A stretch of DNA of 64,000 nt. It comes from Mycobacterium sp. 1554424.7. GTDB taxonomy: Bacteria > Actinomycetota > Actinomycetes > Mycobacteriales > Mycobacteriaceae. The position numbers were made by a program, and so were the translations under genes. The stretch's first letter is position 1. The number at the start of each line of letters is the position of its first letter. The notes below the pieces were generated by a model. The model was not told the origin of the DNA, did no database searches, and saw only the letters and a list, made by a program, of their open reading frames with translations. This document shows positions 24,753-34,186 of this stretch, piece by piece. The DNA lies in NCBI RefSeq assembly GCF_001665295.1, contig NZ_LZSE01000127.1, positions 26,806-90,805 on the forward strand, given 5' to 3'.

Positions 24753-26323
24753 CGGGATCCGCGCCTGGTCCGGCGGTCGCGAAGCGAGACCCACGCCGCG
24801 CGGCATTGCGTCACGACGTCGGGGGACAGGCCGAGCCCGTCGATCAGCACCCGCCGGTCGACGAGGTCGAGCGCCTTGTCGGTTTCGTTGGCCTTCAGCA
24901 ACAGGTCGACGTCGCAGGCGAGTCCGTCGCCGGCATAGGCGGGCGGGGGAATGGGCAGCTGCTCGGCTTCGCGGGGTTCCAGCTCCAAGATGCCCCCACC
25001 GTAGCTGCGGCCGAGGATCTCCGCGAACGCAAACGTCACGCTGTTGTGAAACACCGCCGCCAGCGCGGTCGCGTCGACGCCGGGCGCGAGCCGGACCCGG
25101 TGCACGGTGTCGGTGCTCGTCGCCGCGGCGGCGTTGACGGTCAGCCGCGGCGATCGGTGGATCTGGCGCAGCATGAACAGGTCGGGCATCCACAGCGACG
25201 GGGTGATCCACCACGGCTGGCGGATCGAGCACTTGTAGCCGCGGTGCACGCCGGCCGACTCACCGGCTTCGATGTGGCCAAGCAGGGGGGCGTCGGTGGG
25301 TTCGGGCGGCACGTCGAGCAGCCAGGTCCGCTGGCCCGCGGCGAGATCGCTTGCGCGGCAGTCGCCGTCGTAGACCAGCCCGGACAGCTGCGCGCTGCGC
25401 GAGACGAGCGGGACGCAGTGCGGCGTCAGCGCGAGTTCGCGAGCCTGCTCGTCGGTGAAGGTGAAGAAGCTGTTGCGGCCCGTCACGATCCCGACGTCCA
25501 CCTCGGCGAGCGACCCGAGCCGGGTCATGGCCGTCGACGCCTTGAGCGCGCGCAGCAGCCGGATCGCGGCGGGGTCCAGGAAGTACTTGGTCCACTTCTC
25601 GTTTTCGTGCAGCAGCGCGGGCGCCCAATCGGTTTCGAGGTCGGCTTCCGCCAGCGCGTCGGCGTCGGTGAGATGAACCGTGCGCATCCGCGCCGGGCCG
25701 GGCCCGGCCACGCCGCAGAACAGCACCACCTCCTGCAGCACGCCGTCGAACACCAACCGCTCGAACGTCACCAGCGTGATCTCGCGGAACCTGCTCAGCA
25801 GGAACTCGCGCAGCGGCGCGGCGTAGCCGACCTGGAGCAACTCGGCCGGCAGCACCAAACCCACCCGACCGCCGTCGCGCACCAGGACGGTGCTGGCGAC
25901 GACGAACGGGACCCAGGCGTTGGTCAGCCGGCTGGGGCGCAGGCCCTCGCGGCGCATCAGCTCCAGCGCCGGGTCGCGCTGGTCGGGCGCCCAGTTGCCG
26001 AAGCGGATGTAGGGCGGGTTGCCCGCGACGCCGTCCCAGCCGCCGGGCGCGGCACGGGCCAGCCAGGTGAAGAGGCTCCCGGCGTCGACGGGTGCGAACC
26101 GCCGGGCTTTGGCCGCTTCGTCGGCGATCAACTCCACGCCGCGCACCCGGTCGCTCAACGCGGCCACTTCGCGCAGGATCGCGCCGTCGCCGCAGGACGG
26201 TTCGACGATGCGCGGGCCCGCCTCGCGGACCCAGCGGGCAAGGAACCGCGCGACGGGGGCAGGGGTGTAGTAGCCGCCGCGGACCTTGTCGGCCGACGCC
26301 GCCGCCTTGCCCGCGAAATGCAT
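24749..26323 (-). CDS. mamA: DNA N6-adenine methyltransferase MamA
   Basis: The 524-residue enzyme has the SAM motif IVEPSCGDGAIL, the catalytic GNPPYIRFG of N6-adenine methylases, and a large C-terminal target-recognition region. Its M. tuberculosis counterpart Rv3263 methylates CTGGAG and alters expression where sites overlap promoter -10 elements. No restriction endonuclease gene is adjacent. ATG 26323 lies 11 bp after the fbiB stop, so it is in the F420 operon. The reading frame continues upstream, but that part lies antisense-out-of-frame within fbiB. Confidence 0.92.
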   Translation of the reverse strand: MHFAGKAAASADKVRGGYYTPAPVARFLARWVREAGPRIVEPSCGDGAILREVAALSDRVRGVELIADEAAKARRFAPVDAGSLFTWLARAAPGGWDGVAGNPPYIRFGNWAPDQRDPALELMRREGLRPSRLTNAWVPFVVASTVLVRDGGRVGLVLPAELLQVGYAAPLREFLLSRFREITLVTFERLVFDGVLQEVVLFCGVAGPGPARMRTVHLTDADALAEADLETDWAPALLHENEKWTKYFLDPAAIRLLRALKASTAMTRLGSLAEVDVGIVTGRNSFFTFTDEQARELALTPHCVPLVSRSAQLSGLVYDGDCRASDLAAGQRTWLLDVPPEPTDAPLLGHIEAGESAGVHRGYKCSIRQPWWITPSLWMPDLFMLRQIHRSPRLTVNAAAATSTDTVHRVRLAPGVDATALAAVFHNSVTFAFAEILGRSYGGGILELEPREAEQLPIPPPAYAGDGLACDVDLLLKANETDKALDLVDRRVLIDGLGLSPDVVTQCRAAWVSLRDRRTRRGSR

Positions 26324-26334
26324 GGGCTCAAGTA

Positions 26335-27675
26335 TCACTTGCGGAGCAGCAAATCCCCCGCATCGACGGGCTCGCGCGGCCCGGGCGCCTCCTCGGCGTA
26401 GCCGATCGCGATGGCGCCCAACGGCTCCCAGTCGTCGGGCAGCTCGAGCTCGGCGCGGACCAATTCGGCGGCGAAGATCGTCGACCCGATCCAGCAGCTG
26501 CCCACGCCGCGCACCGCGAGCGCCACCAGCAGCGCCTGCACGGCCGCCCCGACCGCGACCGTGAACATGGTGCGCTCGGCGGCGGTGCGGGCGGCGTCGG
26601 GATAGGCGTGGGCGCCCTCGGGGACCAGGAACGGGATGACGACCTCGGGCGCGTCGTAGAGGATCTGGCCGCGCGCCACCCGCCGCTCGACCGAGTCGGC
26701 GGGCCGCCCGTCCCCGGCGAGGTCGGAGCGCCATTTGTCCTTCATGCGGTCCAGCAGCCGGGTCCGGGTGGCCGGGGTGCGCAGCCACACGAACCGGACC
26801 GGTCGGGTGTGGTGGGGGGCCGGCGCGGTGAGGGCCTCGGCGACGGCGTCCTCGATCAGCTCGGGTTGCACTGGCTCGGCGCTGAACCGGCGCACCGACC
26901 GGCGCAGCAGCTGGGCCTGGCGGCGCCCCAGGTCGATCGCCTCGGCGGTGCCGAGCCAGAACAGGTCCTCCTCGCCGGGTCGCAGCAGCTGGCGTGCCGT
27001 CGAGCCGTCGTCGGAAACGGCGAGCCCGCGCACCACGGCCACCGGCACCCCGGTGAGCTTGCCCTTGACCAGATCGGCGGCGGCCGCGACCTCGTCGGCG
27101 ATCGCGATCTCGGTCACGACCAGCTCGTTGCCGTGCGCATCGACCGTGCCCGAATAGCCGTGCAGCACACGCAGTCCCGCGGCGCCGACGGCCGCGTCGG
27201 TCTGCCCGTTGCGCCAGGCGCGGCCCATCGTGTCGGTGATGACGACGGCGACATCGACGCCCAGGCACTCGCGCAGCCCGGCGCGCAGCGCCGCCGCGCT
27301 GGCGTCGGGATCGACCGGCAGCAGCGCCAGCTCGTCGCGGCCGATGTTGGATCCGTCCACGCCCGCGGCGGCCTGGACCAGACCGAGCCGGTTCTCGGTG
27401 ATCAGCGTCTGGCCCTTGCGCGCCAGCACGCGCACGGCCTCGTCGTCGACGAGCTTGCGGCGCAGCCGGTCGCGCTCCTCGGCGTCCCGCGGGGCCGGCA
27501 CCAGGCGGCCCTCGCACTTGGACACCGCCTTGCTCGTCACCACCACGACGTCGCCGTCGCGCAGCCAGGGCGCGGCCGCGGCGACGGCCGCGGCCAGGTC
27601 GTCGCCGGGGCGGAACTCGGGGAGCCCGGTGACGGGCAGGATCTCGATCGTGGCCGCGGTCCCGTGCTCGGTCAT
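26335..27675 (-). CDS. fbiB: Coenzyme F420 biosynthesis bifunctional protein FbiB
   Basis: A 446-residue fusion. The N-terminal part (about 1-245) is the F420-0:gamma-glutamyl ligase ([37 protein letters not shown]). The C-terminal part is a nitroreductase-fold FMN domain ([24 protein letters not shown]) that reduces dehydro-F420-0 and extends the glutamate tail. ATG 27675 overlaps the fbiA stop (ATGA). The two enzymes act in sequence, and coupling suits stoichiometric production. Confidence 0.95.
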   Translation of the reverse strand: MTEHGTAATIEILPVTGLPEFRPGDDLAAAVAAAAPWLRDGDVVVVTSKAVSKCEGRLVPAPRDAEERDRLRRKLVDDEAVRVLARKGQTLITENRLGLVQAAAGVDGSNIGRDELALLPVDPDASAAALRAGLRECLGVDVAVVITDTMGRAWRNGQTDAAVGAAGLRVLHGYSGTVDAHGNELVVTEIAIADEVAAAADLVKGKLTGVPVAVVRGLAVSDDGSTARQLLRPGEEDLFWLGTAEAIDLGRRQAQLLRRSVRRFSAEPVQPELIEDAVAEALTAPAPHHTRPVRFVWLRTPATRTRLLDRMKDKWRSDLAGDGRPADSVERRVARGQILYDAPEVVIPFLVPEGAHAYPDAARTAAERTMFTVAVGAAVQALLVALAVRGVGSCWIGSTIFAAELVRAELELPDDWEPLGAIAIGYAEEAPGPREPVDAGDLLLRK

Positions 27676-28664
27676 CGATCCACCCCCGCCAGCTCCAGCC
27701 CCGCGGCGACCATCTCGGCCGTCGCCTTGGGGTCGTGCATGATCAGCGGCACCGCGCGCACCGCGACCCCGTCGATGTCGGCGCGGTCGCCCTCGTGGAT
27801 CAGCCAGCAATCCAGGATCCCGGTGGCCCGCCGCGCCCCGTAATGCCGCCCGACCGCCTCCGCGGTGGACTCGACCCCGATCACCGACAGGCACGCATCG
27901 GCCATGCCTCGCAACGGCTTTCCGCCGATGATCGGCGAGTAGCCGACGACCGGGGCCTTGGCCGCGCGCAGCGCCCCGCGGATGCCGGGGACCGCCAGGA
28001 TCGCGCCGACGCTCACCACCGGGTTGGACGGCGCCAGCAGGATCACGTCGGCGTCACCGATGGCGGCCACGGCTTCGGCTGTGGCGCTGGCCTTTTCGGC
28101 GCCGACGAACGCGAAGCTGTGCGTGGGCACCTGGGCCCGGTGGCGCACCCACCACTCCTGGAAGTGGATCGCGCGACGGCTGTCGTCGGCGGGGTCGGTG
28201 ATCACCACGTGCGTCTCGCAGCGGTCGTCGGTGGCCGGCAGCAGGCGCGCGCCCGGTTGCCAGCGGTCGCACAGCGCGGTGGTGATCTGCGACAGCGGGT
28301 AGCCCGCGTTGAGCATCTGGGTGCGCACCAGGTGGGTGCCCAGGTCGCGGTCGCCGAGTGCGAACCAGTCGGGCTGCACGCCGTAGCGCGCCAATTCCTC
28401 TTTGGCGTGCCAGGTTTCGTCGCGATGACCCCACCCTCGCTCCGGGTCGACACCTCCACCTAAGGTGTACATGCAGGTGTCCAAATCCGGACAGACGCGC
28501 ACCCCGTGGATCCACGCATCGTCGCCGACGTTGACGACCGCGGTCAGTTCGTGTTCGCCGGCAGCCGGGCCCCGTTGCGAAAACTGCCCTAGCCCGAGCA
28601 GCTGTTGAATCCCCAGCAGGAACCGGGCGCCGCCCACTCCACCGACCAGAACCGTGACCTTCAC
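27672..28664 (-). CDS. fbiA: F420 biosynthesis phosphoenolpyruvyl/2-phospholactate transferase FbiA
   Basis: The 330-residue enzyme transfers the activated C3 acid unit from its guanylyl-diphospho carrier to Fo; in mycobacteria the unit is phosphoenolpyruvate, giving dehydro-F420-0. Visible signatures are [12 protein letters not shown] at the start, [26 protein letters not shown] and [17 protein letters not shown] 28664 gives the N-terminus KVTVLVGG seen in homologues. It is the first gene of the chain fbiA-fbiB-mamA-Nudix, and its promoter lies in the 295-bp gap shared with whiB2. Confidence 0.96.
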   Translation of the reverse strand: MKVTVLVGGVGGARFLLGIQQLLGLGQFSQRGPAAGEHELTAVVNVGDDAWIHGVRVCPDLDTCMYTLGGGVDPERGWGHRDETWHAKEELARYGVQPDWFALGDRDLGTHLVRTQMLNAGYPLSQITTALCDRWQPGARLLPATDDRCETHVVITDPADDSRRAIHFQEWWVRHRAQVPTHSFAFVGAEKASATAEAVAAIGDADVILLAPSNPVVSVGAILAVPGIRGALRAAKAPVVGYSPIIGGKPLRGMADACLSVIGVESTAEAVGRHYGARRATGILDCWLIHEGDRADIDGVAVRAVPLIMHDPKATAEMVAAGLELAGVDR

Positions 28665-28959
28665 TTGACCTTCACAGGGCTCGACAGTACTGCCCGTGGG
28701 AGGACTGTGATCGACACGCCGAAGCCCCCAAAACAACGGAAACGCCGGAATTTGGTCACGAGATGATATGGAAATTCGCCGTTGCGCTTGACCAGGCAGG
28801 TCAACAAGTGTCTAATCACATCAGTGTCATTTCCCGGTTGGCCGGCCGATTCCGGTGTCGCAGACCGAGATTCGATCACATGTTCGAATTGTCTGTACAT
28901 CAGAACAGTGGGAACTCACTCACACTCTCTCAAATCAAACCTGAGGAGGCGGACGAAGC
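28665..28959. promoter_or_regulatory. Divergent fbiA/whiB2 intergenic region with an inverted repeat
   Basis: This 295-bp gap holds no gene. It is AT-richer than its surroundings. TTGACCAGGCAGGTCAA at 28788-28804 has perfect 6-bp arms around AGGCA and is the clearest operator-like site; the TTGACC half could also be a -35 box. GAGGAGG at 28943-28949 is the whiB2 ribosome binding site. The long leader suggests regulated whiB2 expression. Confidence 0.5.
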
Positions 28960-29325
28960 ATGTCTTATGAGCACCTTCGGGGCGTTATGACAAGCACACC
29001 GCACAGCACCATCGGCGCGATGCCGGCGGCACCCGTCCGCCCGCACCTGACTGTGGTTCCCGATGCCCCAGTCGTTTTCGAGCCCGAGCCCGAACCGCTG
29101 CCGACCCCGGACCAATGGCAGGACCGCGCGCTGTGCGCGCAGACGGATCCGGAGGCCTTCTTCCCGGAGAAGGGCGGCTCCACCCGCGAGGCCAAGAAGA
29201 TCTGCCTCGGTTGCGAGGTGCGCCACGAGTGCCTCGAGTACGCCCTGGCCCATGACGAACGCTTCGGCATCTGGGGTGGCCTCTCCGAGCGCGAGCGCCG
29301 CCGCCTCAAGCGCGGGATCATCTGA
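28960..29325 (+). CDS. whiB2: Iron-sulfur transcription factor WhiB2 (WhmD)
   Basis: WhiB2 is an essential regulator of septation and division in mycobacteria. The 121-residue protein has four [4Fe-4S] cysteines at C59, C82, C85 and C91 (C-x22-C-x2-C-x5-C), the GIWGG turn at 103-107 and a basic DNA-binding tail RERRRLKRG. ATG 28960 lies 10 nt after GAGGAGG. The acidic, proline-rich N-terminal extension (about 50 residues) is longer than the annotated M. tuberculosis protein but similar to M. smegmatis WhmD. Confidence 0.95.
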   Translation: MSYEHLRGVMTSTPHSTIGAMPAAPVRPHLTVVPDAPVVFEPEPEPLPTPDQWQDRALCAQTDPEAFFPEKGGSTREAKKICLGCEVRHECLEYALAHDERFGIWGGLSERERRRLKRGII

Positions 29326-29334
29326 CGCGACGCA

Positions 29335-29841
29335 TCATTCGTCGTCGATCGTGGGGTCGATGACCGAGGGTTCCACGTCCAGGTAGATGGCCACCTGGGC
29401 CACCAGGATCTCGTGCAGCAACTCGCCAAGTTCTTCCGTGTCCTTGGCCCGTCTCTCAATCGGCTTGCGGAACAGTACGATTCGTGCCCGCGTGGAGTTG
29501 CCGCGGACGTCCACCCCGGCCGGGATCAGCCGGGCGAGCGCGATCGGCCCGTCGGCGATCACCTCGGGCGGCCACTGCACGCTTTCGGGGTCCTTGGCCG
29601 AGATGCGGGGGATTTCGTCGACAGCCACGTCGAGCTCCGACACCCGGTCTTGCCAGCGCCGCTCGATCGGTTCGTAGGCCTCCAGCACCGCCATGTCGAA
29701 CCGCTCGGCCCGGCTGCGCCAGCCCGGCACCGTCGGCGGCAGCAACGGCCCGCGCATATCGCGGCCCCGGCGCGCCGCGCGGTAGGAGGCCGAGCGGCGC
29801 CGCGACCGATCGCTTTGCGGAAAGCCGCGGGAATCGCCCAC
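29335..29841 (-). CDS. Metallopeptidase-family protein (Rv3259-like)
   Basis: A 168-residue protein with a C-terminal minimal zincin-like domain. The helix ELGELLHEILVAQVAIYLDV sits where related proteins have HExxH; here only the first His-Glu pair is present, so peptidase activity is doubtful. The segment PRISAKDPESVQWPPE is conserved among actinobacterial homologues. GTG 29841 gives the longest form; ATG 29757 (MRGPLLPPTVPG) would give about 140 residues, closer to M. tuberculosis. It is convergent with whiB2, 9 bp apart. Function unknown. Confidence 0.75.
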   Translation of the reverse strand: MGDSRGFPQSDRSRRRSASYRAARRGRDMRGPLLPPTVPGWRSRAERFDMAVLEAYEPIERRWQDRVSELDVAVDEIPRISAKDPESVQWPPEVIADGPIALARLIPAGVDVRGNSTRARIVLFRKPIERRAKDTEELGELLHEILVAQVAIYLDVEPSVIDPTIDDE

Positions 29842-29930
29842 GGGCCGATGGTAACGGTTGGGAATCGCGGGTCTCGCGGATGCGCGTGTCCGGCGCTTCC
29901 GCGGCGTTTTCGCACGATAGCCTTTCGATC

Positions 29931-30380
29931 GTGAACGTTCCCCGTCGCTGTTGCCGGCCCGGGTGTCCGCATTACGCCGTGGCGACCTTGACGTTCGTCT
30001 ACTCGGACTCGACGGCGGTGGTCGGCCCGCTGGCCACCGCGCGCGAACCCCACTCCTGGGACCTGTGCGTCGGCCACGCCGGCCGGATCACCGCGCCCCG
30101 CGGGTGGGAGCTCGTCCGGCACGCCGGACCCCTCCTTTCCGAGCCCGCCCATCCCGACGAGGACGACCTGGTCGCGCTGGCCGACGCGGTGCGCGAGGGT
30201 CGCCCGGGCGACGCGGCCGTGGCGTACGGGGCCGCGCCGGTCAACGGCTTTGCCGATCCCCACATTCAGCACGCGGGGGCCCATGCCACCGCGCCGAGCA
30301 GCGGGCTGCTCGCGCCTCCCGAACACCGTTCCGGTCGGCGCCGGGGGCATCTGCGGGTGTTGCCCGACCCGGCTGACTAG
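29931..30380 (+). CDS. DUF3499 protein with N-terminal zinc-ribbon-like cluster (Rv3258c-like)
   Basis: The 149-residue protein starts VPRRCCRPGCPHYAVATLTFVY, and a second Cys/His pair follows at DLCVGHAGR, so a zinc site is likely. The rest is low-complexity and acidic. The family is conserved in actinobacteria directly before the phosphomannomutase gene, as here (85-bp gap), but has no known function. It starts at GTG 29931, immediately before the cysteine cluster; the frame is open further upstream but overlaps the opposite-strand gene. Confidence 0.8.
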   Translation: MNVPRRCCRPGCPHYAVATLTFVYSDSTAVVGPLATAREPHSWDLCVGHAGRITAPRGWELVRHAGPLLSEPAHPDEDDLVALADAVREGRPGDAAVAYGAAPVNGFADPHIQHAGAHATAPSSGLLAPPEHRSGRRRGHLRVLPDPAD

Positions 30381-30465
30381 CCGCGGCTAACGCGCCACAG
30401 GTTTTTTGGCGGGCCGATAGGCTGGCGCCAAGAGCCCTACTGTCATGGAGCGTCAGGAGTTCCGC

Positions 30466-31851
30466 ATGTCTCAGTCCGCCGCGACCGTTCGCCGCGTCGT
30501 GAAGGCGTACGACGTGCGCGGGCTGGTCGGCGAGGAGCTGGACGAGTCGCTGGTCACCGACCTGGGGGCCGCGTTCGCCGGCCTGATGCGCGGCGAGGGC
30601 GCCGGGCGGGTGGCGATCGGCTACGACATGCGGGACAGTTCGCCGGGGCTGGCCGCCGCGTTCGCGGGCGGGGTGACGAGCCAGGGGCTGGACGTGGTGC
30701 GGATCGGCCTGGCGTCCACCGATCAGCTCTACTTCGCGTCGGGGGTGCTGGACTGCCCGGGCGCGATGTTCACCGCGAGCCACAACCCGGCCGCCTACAA
30801 CGGCATCAAGCTGTGCCGGGCCGGCGCCAAGCCGGTGGGCGCCGACACCGGGCTGGCCGTGATCACCGAGGACGTGATCGCCGGGGTCGCGGCGCACCAG
30901 GGCCCGGCCGGAACCGTCACCGATCAGGACGTGCTGACCGACTACGGGACGTTCCTGCGCTCGCTGGTGAACACCTCCGGGCTGCGCCCGCTGCGGGTGG
31001 CCGTGGACGCCGGCAACGGCATGGCCGGCCACACCGCCCCCGCGGTGCTCGGCGCGATCGACTCGCTCACGCTGTTGCCCTTGTACTTCGAGCTCGACGG
31101 CTCGTTTCCCAACCACGAGGCCAACCCGCTCGACCCGGCCAACCTGGTGGACCTGCAGAAGTTCGTCCGCGACAGCGGTGCCGATATAGGGCTGGCCTTC
31201 GACGGGGACGCCGACCGGTGCTTCGTGGTCGACGAACGCGGGCGGCTGGTGTCGCCGTCGACCGTGACCAGCCTGGTGGCCGCGCGCGAGCTGGGCCGGG
31301 AGATCGGCGCCACGATCATCCACAACGTGATTACCTCCCGCGCCGTGCCCGAGCTGGTCACCGAGCGCGGCGGCACGCCGCTGCGCTCGCGGGTCGGCCA
31401 CTCCTATATCAAGGCGCTGATGGCCGACACCGGCGCGATCTTCGGCGGCGAGCATTCCGCGCACTACTACTTCCGCGACTTCTGGGGCGCCGACTCCGGG
31501 ATGCTGGCGGCGCTGTACGTGCTGGCGGCCCTGGGCGAGCAGGACCGGCCGCTGTCGGAGTTGACCGGCGACTACCAGCGCTACGAATCGTCCGGCGAGA
31601 TCAACTTCAAGGTGGCCGACGCGTCGTATTGTGTGGACGCGGTGCTGAAGTCGTTCGGCACCCGGGTTCAGTCCATCGATCATCTGGACGGGGTGACGGT
31701 CGATTTGGGCGACGGCAGCTGGTTCAACCTGCGCAGCTCCAACACCGAGCCGCTGCTGCGGCTCAACGTGGAGGGCCGCACCGCCGAGGACGTCGACGCG
31801 CTGGTGAGCGCGATCAGCACCGAGATCGCGGCCAACGAGGCCGCCCCGTGA
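30466..31851 (+). CDS. pmmA: Phosphomannomutase
   Basis: This 461-residue enzyme interconverts mannose-6-phosphate and mannose-1-phosphate, supplying the guanylyltransferase encoded at 20476-21552. The phosphoserine loop is TASHNPAAYNG, the metal site FDGDADRC, the sugar-binding loop GGEHSAHYYF and the phosphate-binding loop RSSNTEPLLRLN. ATG 30466 follows AGGAG. The stop overlaps the next start as GTGA, and manA follows, so mannose isomerase and mutase are in one operon. Confidence 0.95.
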   Translation: MSQSAATVRRVVKAYDVRGLVGEELDESLVTDLGAAFAGLMRGEGAGRVAIGYDMRDSSPGLAAAFAGGVTSQGLDVVRIGLASTDQLYFASGVLDCPGAMFTASHNPAAYNGIKLCRAGAKPVGADTGLAVITEDVIAGVAAHQGPAGTVTDQDVLTDYGTFLRSLVNTSGLRPLRVAVDAGNGMAGHTAPAVLGAIDSLTLLPLYFELDGSFPNHEANPLDPANLVDLQKFVRDSGADIGLAFDGDADRCFVVDERGRLVSPSTVTSLVAARELGREIGATIIHNVITSRAVPELVTERGGTPLRSRVGHSYIKALMADTGAIFGGEHSAHYYFRDFWGADSGMLAALYVLAALGEQDRPLSELTGDYQRYESSGEINFKVADASYCVDAVLKSFGTRVQSIDHLDGVTVDLGDGSWFNLRSSNTEPLLRLNVEGRTAEDVDALVSAISTEIAANEAAP

Positions 31852-32951
31852 GCGCCACCCGCGCGATCGACCTGGAAGACGCCGACGGCCTGCTGGAGGC
31901 CGACCGGCATGGGCTGCTGCGGGCGGCGTCGTCGGCCGGTGCGCAGGTGCGCGCGATCGGCGCGGCGGCCGAGGAAGGCGCGCTCGACGGGCTGCGCGGC
32001 GACGACCGCGCGCGCAGCCTGATCTGGGTGGCCGGCCGCGGGACCGCCGAGACCGCCGGGGTCCTGCTGGCCGCGACGCTGGGCGGCGCGGCCTCCCAGC
32101 CGATCGCGGTCGTCGGCGAGGCGCCGCCGTGGGTCGGTCCGCTGGACGTGCTGGTCGTCGCCGGCGACGACCCCGGCGATCCCGCGCTGGTCAGCTCCGC
32201 CGCGACCGCCGTGCGCCGGGGCGCGCGGGTCGTCGTGGCGGCGCCGTACGAGGGTCCGCTGCGCGACTCGACGGCGGGGCGGGCCGCGGTGCTCGAGCCG
32301 CGGGTCTTGGTTCCCGCCGAGTTCGGGTTGTGCCGGTACCTGGCCGCCGGCCTGGCCGTGCTGCAGGCCGTCGACCCGCGACCCGGTGTCGACCTCGGGC
32401 CGCTGGCCGACGAGCTGGATGCCGAGGCGCTGCGCAACAGCGCCGGCCGCGAGCTGTTCACCAACCCGGCCAAGACGATCGCCGAGCGGCTGGCCGGGCG
32501 CCGGGCGGCGCTGGTCGGCGACTGCGCCGCGACGCTGGCGCTGGCCCGGCACGGCAGTTCGGTGTTGCTGCGGGTCGCCCACGAAGTGGTCGCCGCCACC
32601 GGGCTGGCCGACGCGGTGTCCGCCCTGCGGGCGGCGACCGAGTTCGGCGCCGGGGCTTCGTCGGTGGACGCCCTGTTCCACGACGAGGAGATCGACGGCC
32701 CGCTGCCGGACCGGCTTCGGGTGCTGGCCCTGACGCTGCGCGACGAGCAGACGGTGGTCGCCGCCCGGACCGCCGGGCTCGACAACGTCTACCTGCTCGC
32801 CGCCGAGGATGTCCCCGACGGGCCCGGCGGCTCGGCCGGGTCCACGGTGGCGCCGGCGTTGGGGGGCGCCATCAGCGCCGAGCAGCAACTGGCAGTATTG
32901 GCCGTTCGGCTGGAGATGGCCGCGGTTTACATGCGACTGGTGCGGGGATAG
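31848..32951 (+). CDS. SIS-domain phosphosugar isomerase-like protein (Rv3256c/TobH-like)
   Basis: A 367-residue protein similar to bifunctional phosphoglucose/phosphomannose isomerases but divergent in the active-site region. Two SIS-like halves are suggested by SLIWVAGRGTAETAG and LDVLVVAGDDPGDPALVSSA, and by a C-terminal all-helical part ending VRLEMAAVYMRLVRG, where the PGI/PMI family ends with similar MAD/VAYxR helices. It is coupled to pmmA by a GTGA overlap and lies 8 bp before manA, which argues for a mannose-phosphate role. No direct activity is known to me. Confidence 0.82.
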   Translation: MSATRAIDLEDADGLLEADRHGLLRAASSAGAQVRAIGAAAEEGALDGLRGDDRARSLIWVAGRGTAETAGVLLAATLGGAASQPIAVVGEAPPWVGPLDVLVVAGDDPGDPALVSSAATAVRRGARVVVAAPYEGPLRDSTAGRAAVLEPRVLVPAEFGLCRYLAAGLAVLQAVDPRPGVDLGPLADELDAEALRNSAGRELFTNPAKTIAERLAGRRAALVGDCAATLALARHGSSVLLRVAHEVVAATGLADAVSALRAATEFGAGASSVDALFHDEEIDGPLPDRLRVLALTLRDEQTVVAARTAGLDNVYLLAAEDVPDGPGGSAGSTVAPALGGAISAEQQLAVLAVRLEMAAVYMRLVRG

Positions 32952-32959
32952 ATAGACAA

Positions 32960-34186
32960 GTGGAACTGCTTCGCGGGGCCTTGAGGACGTACGCCTGGGG
33001 ATCGCGCACCGCCCTGGCGGAATTCACCGGGCGGGCGGTTCCGGCGGCGCACCCGGAGGCCGAGCTGTGGTTCGGGGCGCACCCGGGCGACCCGGCCTGG
33101 CTGGAGACCGACAAAGGTGAGGTGTCGTTGCTCGAGGCCGTCGTCGCCGACCCGGAGGGACAGCTCGGCCCGGCGTCGCGCGCCCGGTTCGGCGACGTGC
33201 TGCCGTTCCTGCTCAAGGTGCTCGCCGCCGACGAGCCGCTGTCGCTGCAGGCGCACCCGAGCGCGGCGCAGGCGGTCGAGGGTTACCTGCGCGAGGAGCG
33301 CCTGGGCATCCCGGTGTCCTCGCCCGTGCGCAACTACCGCGACACCTCCCACAAGCCCGAGTTGCTGGTGGCGCTGCAGTCGTTCGAGGCGCTGGCCGGG
33401 TTTCGCCCGGCGTCGCGGACCGTCGAGCTGCTCCGCGCGCTGGCCGTCAGCGACCTCGACCCCTACATCGACCTGCTGAACGACCAGTCCGACGCCGACG
33501 GCCTGCGGGCGCTGTTCACCACCTGGATCACCGCGCCGCAGCCCGACATCGACGTGCTGGTGCCCGCCGTGCTGGAGGGCGCGATCCACTACGTCAGTTC
33601 CGGCGCAAGGGAATTCGCCGCGGAAGCCAAGACGGTGCTGGAGCTGGGTGAGCGCTATCCCGGCGACGCCGGCGTGCTGGCGGCGTTGTTGCTCAACCGC
33701 ATCACCCTGGCCCCGGGCGAGGCCATCTTCGTGTCGGCCGGCAACCTGCACACCTACCTGCGCGGGTTCGCGGTCGAGGTGATGGCCAACTCCGACAACG
33801 TGTTACGCGGCGGGCTCACCCCCAAGCACGTCGACGTGCCCGAGCTGCTTCGGGTGCTGGACTTCACGCCCACCACCGAGGCCGAGCTGCGCCCGCCGGT
33901 CCGCCACGACGGGTTCGGTCGGATTTACCAGACGCCGACCGACGAGTTTGCGGTCGCGCTGCTGGCGCTCGACGGCGAGTACCTCGGCCACGAGGTCGAC
34001 GCGGGCTGCGGCCACGAGGGCCCGCAGATCCTGTTGAGCACCCAGGGCTGCACGACGGTGCACGCCAAGTCCGGATCGCTGACGCTGGAACGCGGAATGG
34101 CGGCCTGGGTGGCGGCCGACGACGGACCGATCCGGCTGGTCGCGCGCGAGCCCTCCGAGCTGTTCAGGGCGACTGTAGGGCTGTGA
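32960..34186 (+). CDS. manA: Mannose-6-phosphate isomerase, class I
   Basis: ManA converts fructose-6-phosphate to mannose-6-phosphate, the entry to GDP-mannose. The 408-residue protein has the zinc ligands in QAHPS and HKPE, and the signature NLHTYLRGFAVEVMANSDNVLRGGLT. The frame is open far upstream, but homologues begin MELLRGALRTYAWGS, matching GTG 32960. It is the last gene of the pmmA operon. Its final 23 bp overlap the convergent flavoprotein gene. Confidence 0.95.
   Translation: MELLRGALRTYAWGSRTALAEFTGRAVPAAHPEAELWFGAHPGDPAWLETDKGEVSLLEAVVADPEGQLGPASRARFGDVLPFLLKVLAADEPLSLQAHPSAAQAVEGYLREERLGIPVSSPVRNYRDTSHKPELLVALQSFEALAGFRPASRTVELLRALAVSDLDPYIDLLNDQSDADGLRALFTTWITAPQPDIDVLVPAVLEGAIHYVSSGAREFAAEAKTVLELGERYPGDAGVLAALLLNRITLAPGEAIFVSAGNLHTYLRGFAVEVMANSDNVLRGGLTPKHVDVPELLRVLDFTPTTEAELRPPVRHDGFGRIYQTPTDEFAVALLALDGEYLGHEVDAGCGHEGPQILLSTQGCTTVHAKSGSLTLERGMAAWVAADDGPIRLVAREPSELFRATVGL

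Noticed and set aside
26324-27517. In-frame extension upstream of mamA
   Set aside because: It overlaps fbiB in another frame and is arginine/glycine-rich, typical of shadow translation.
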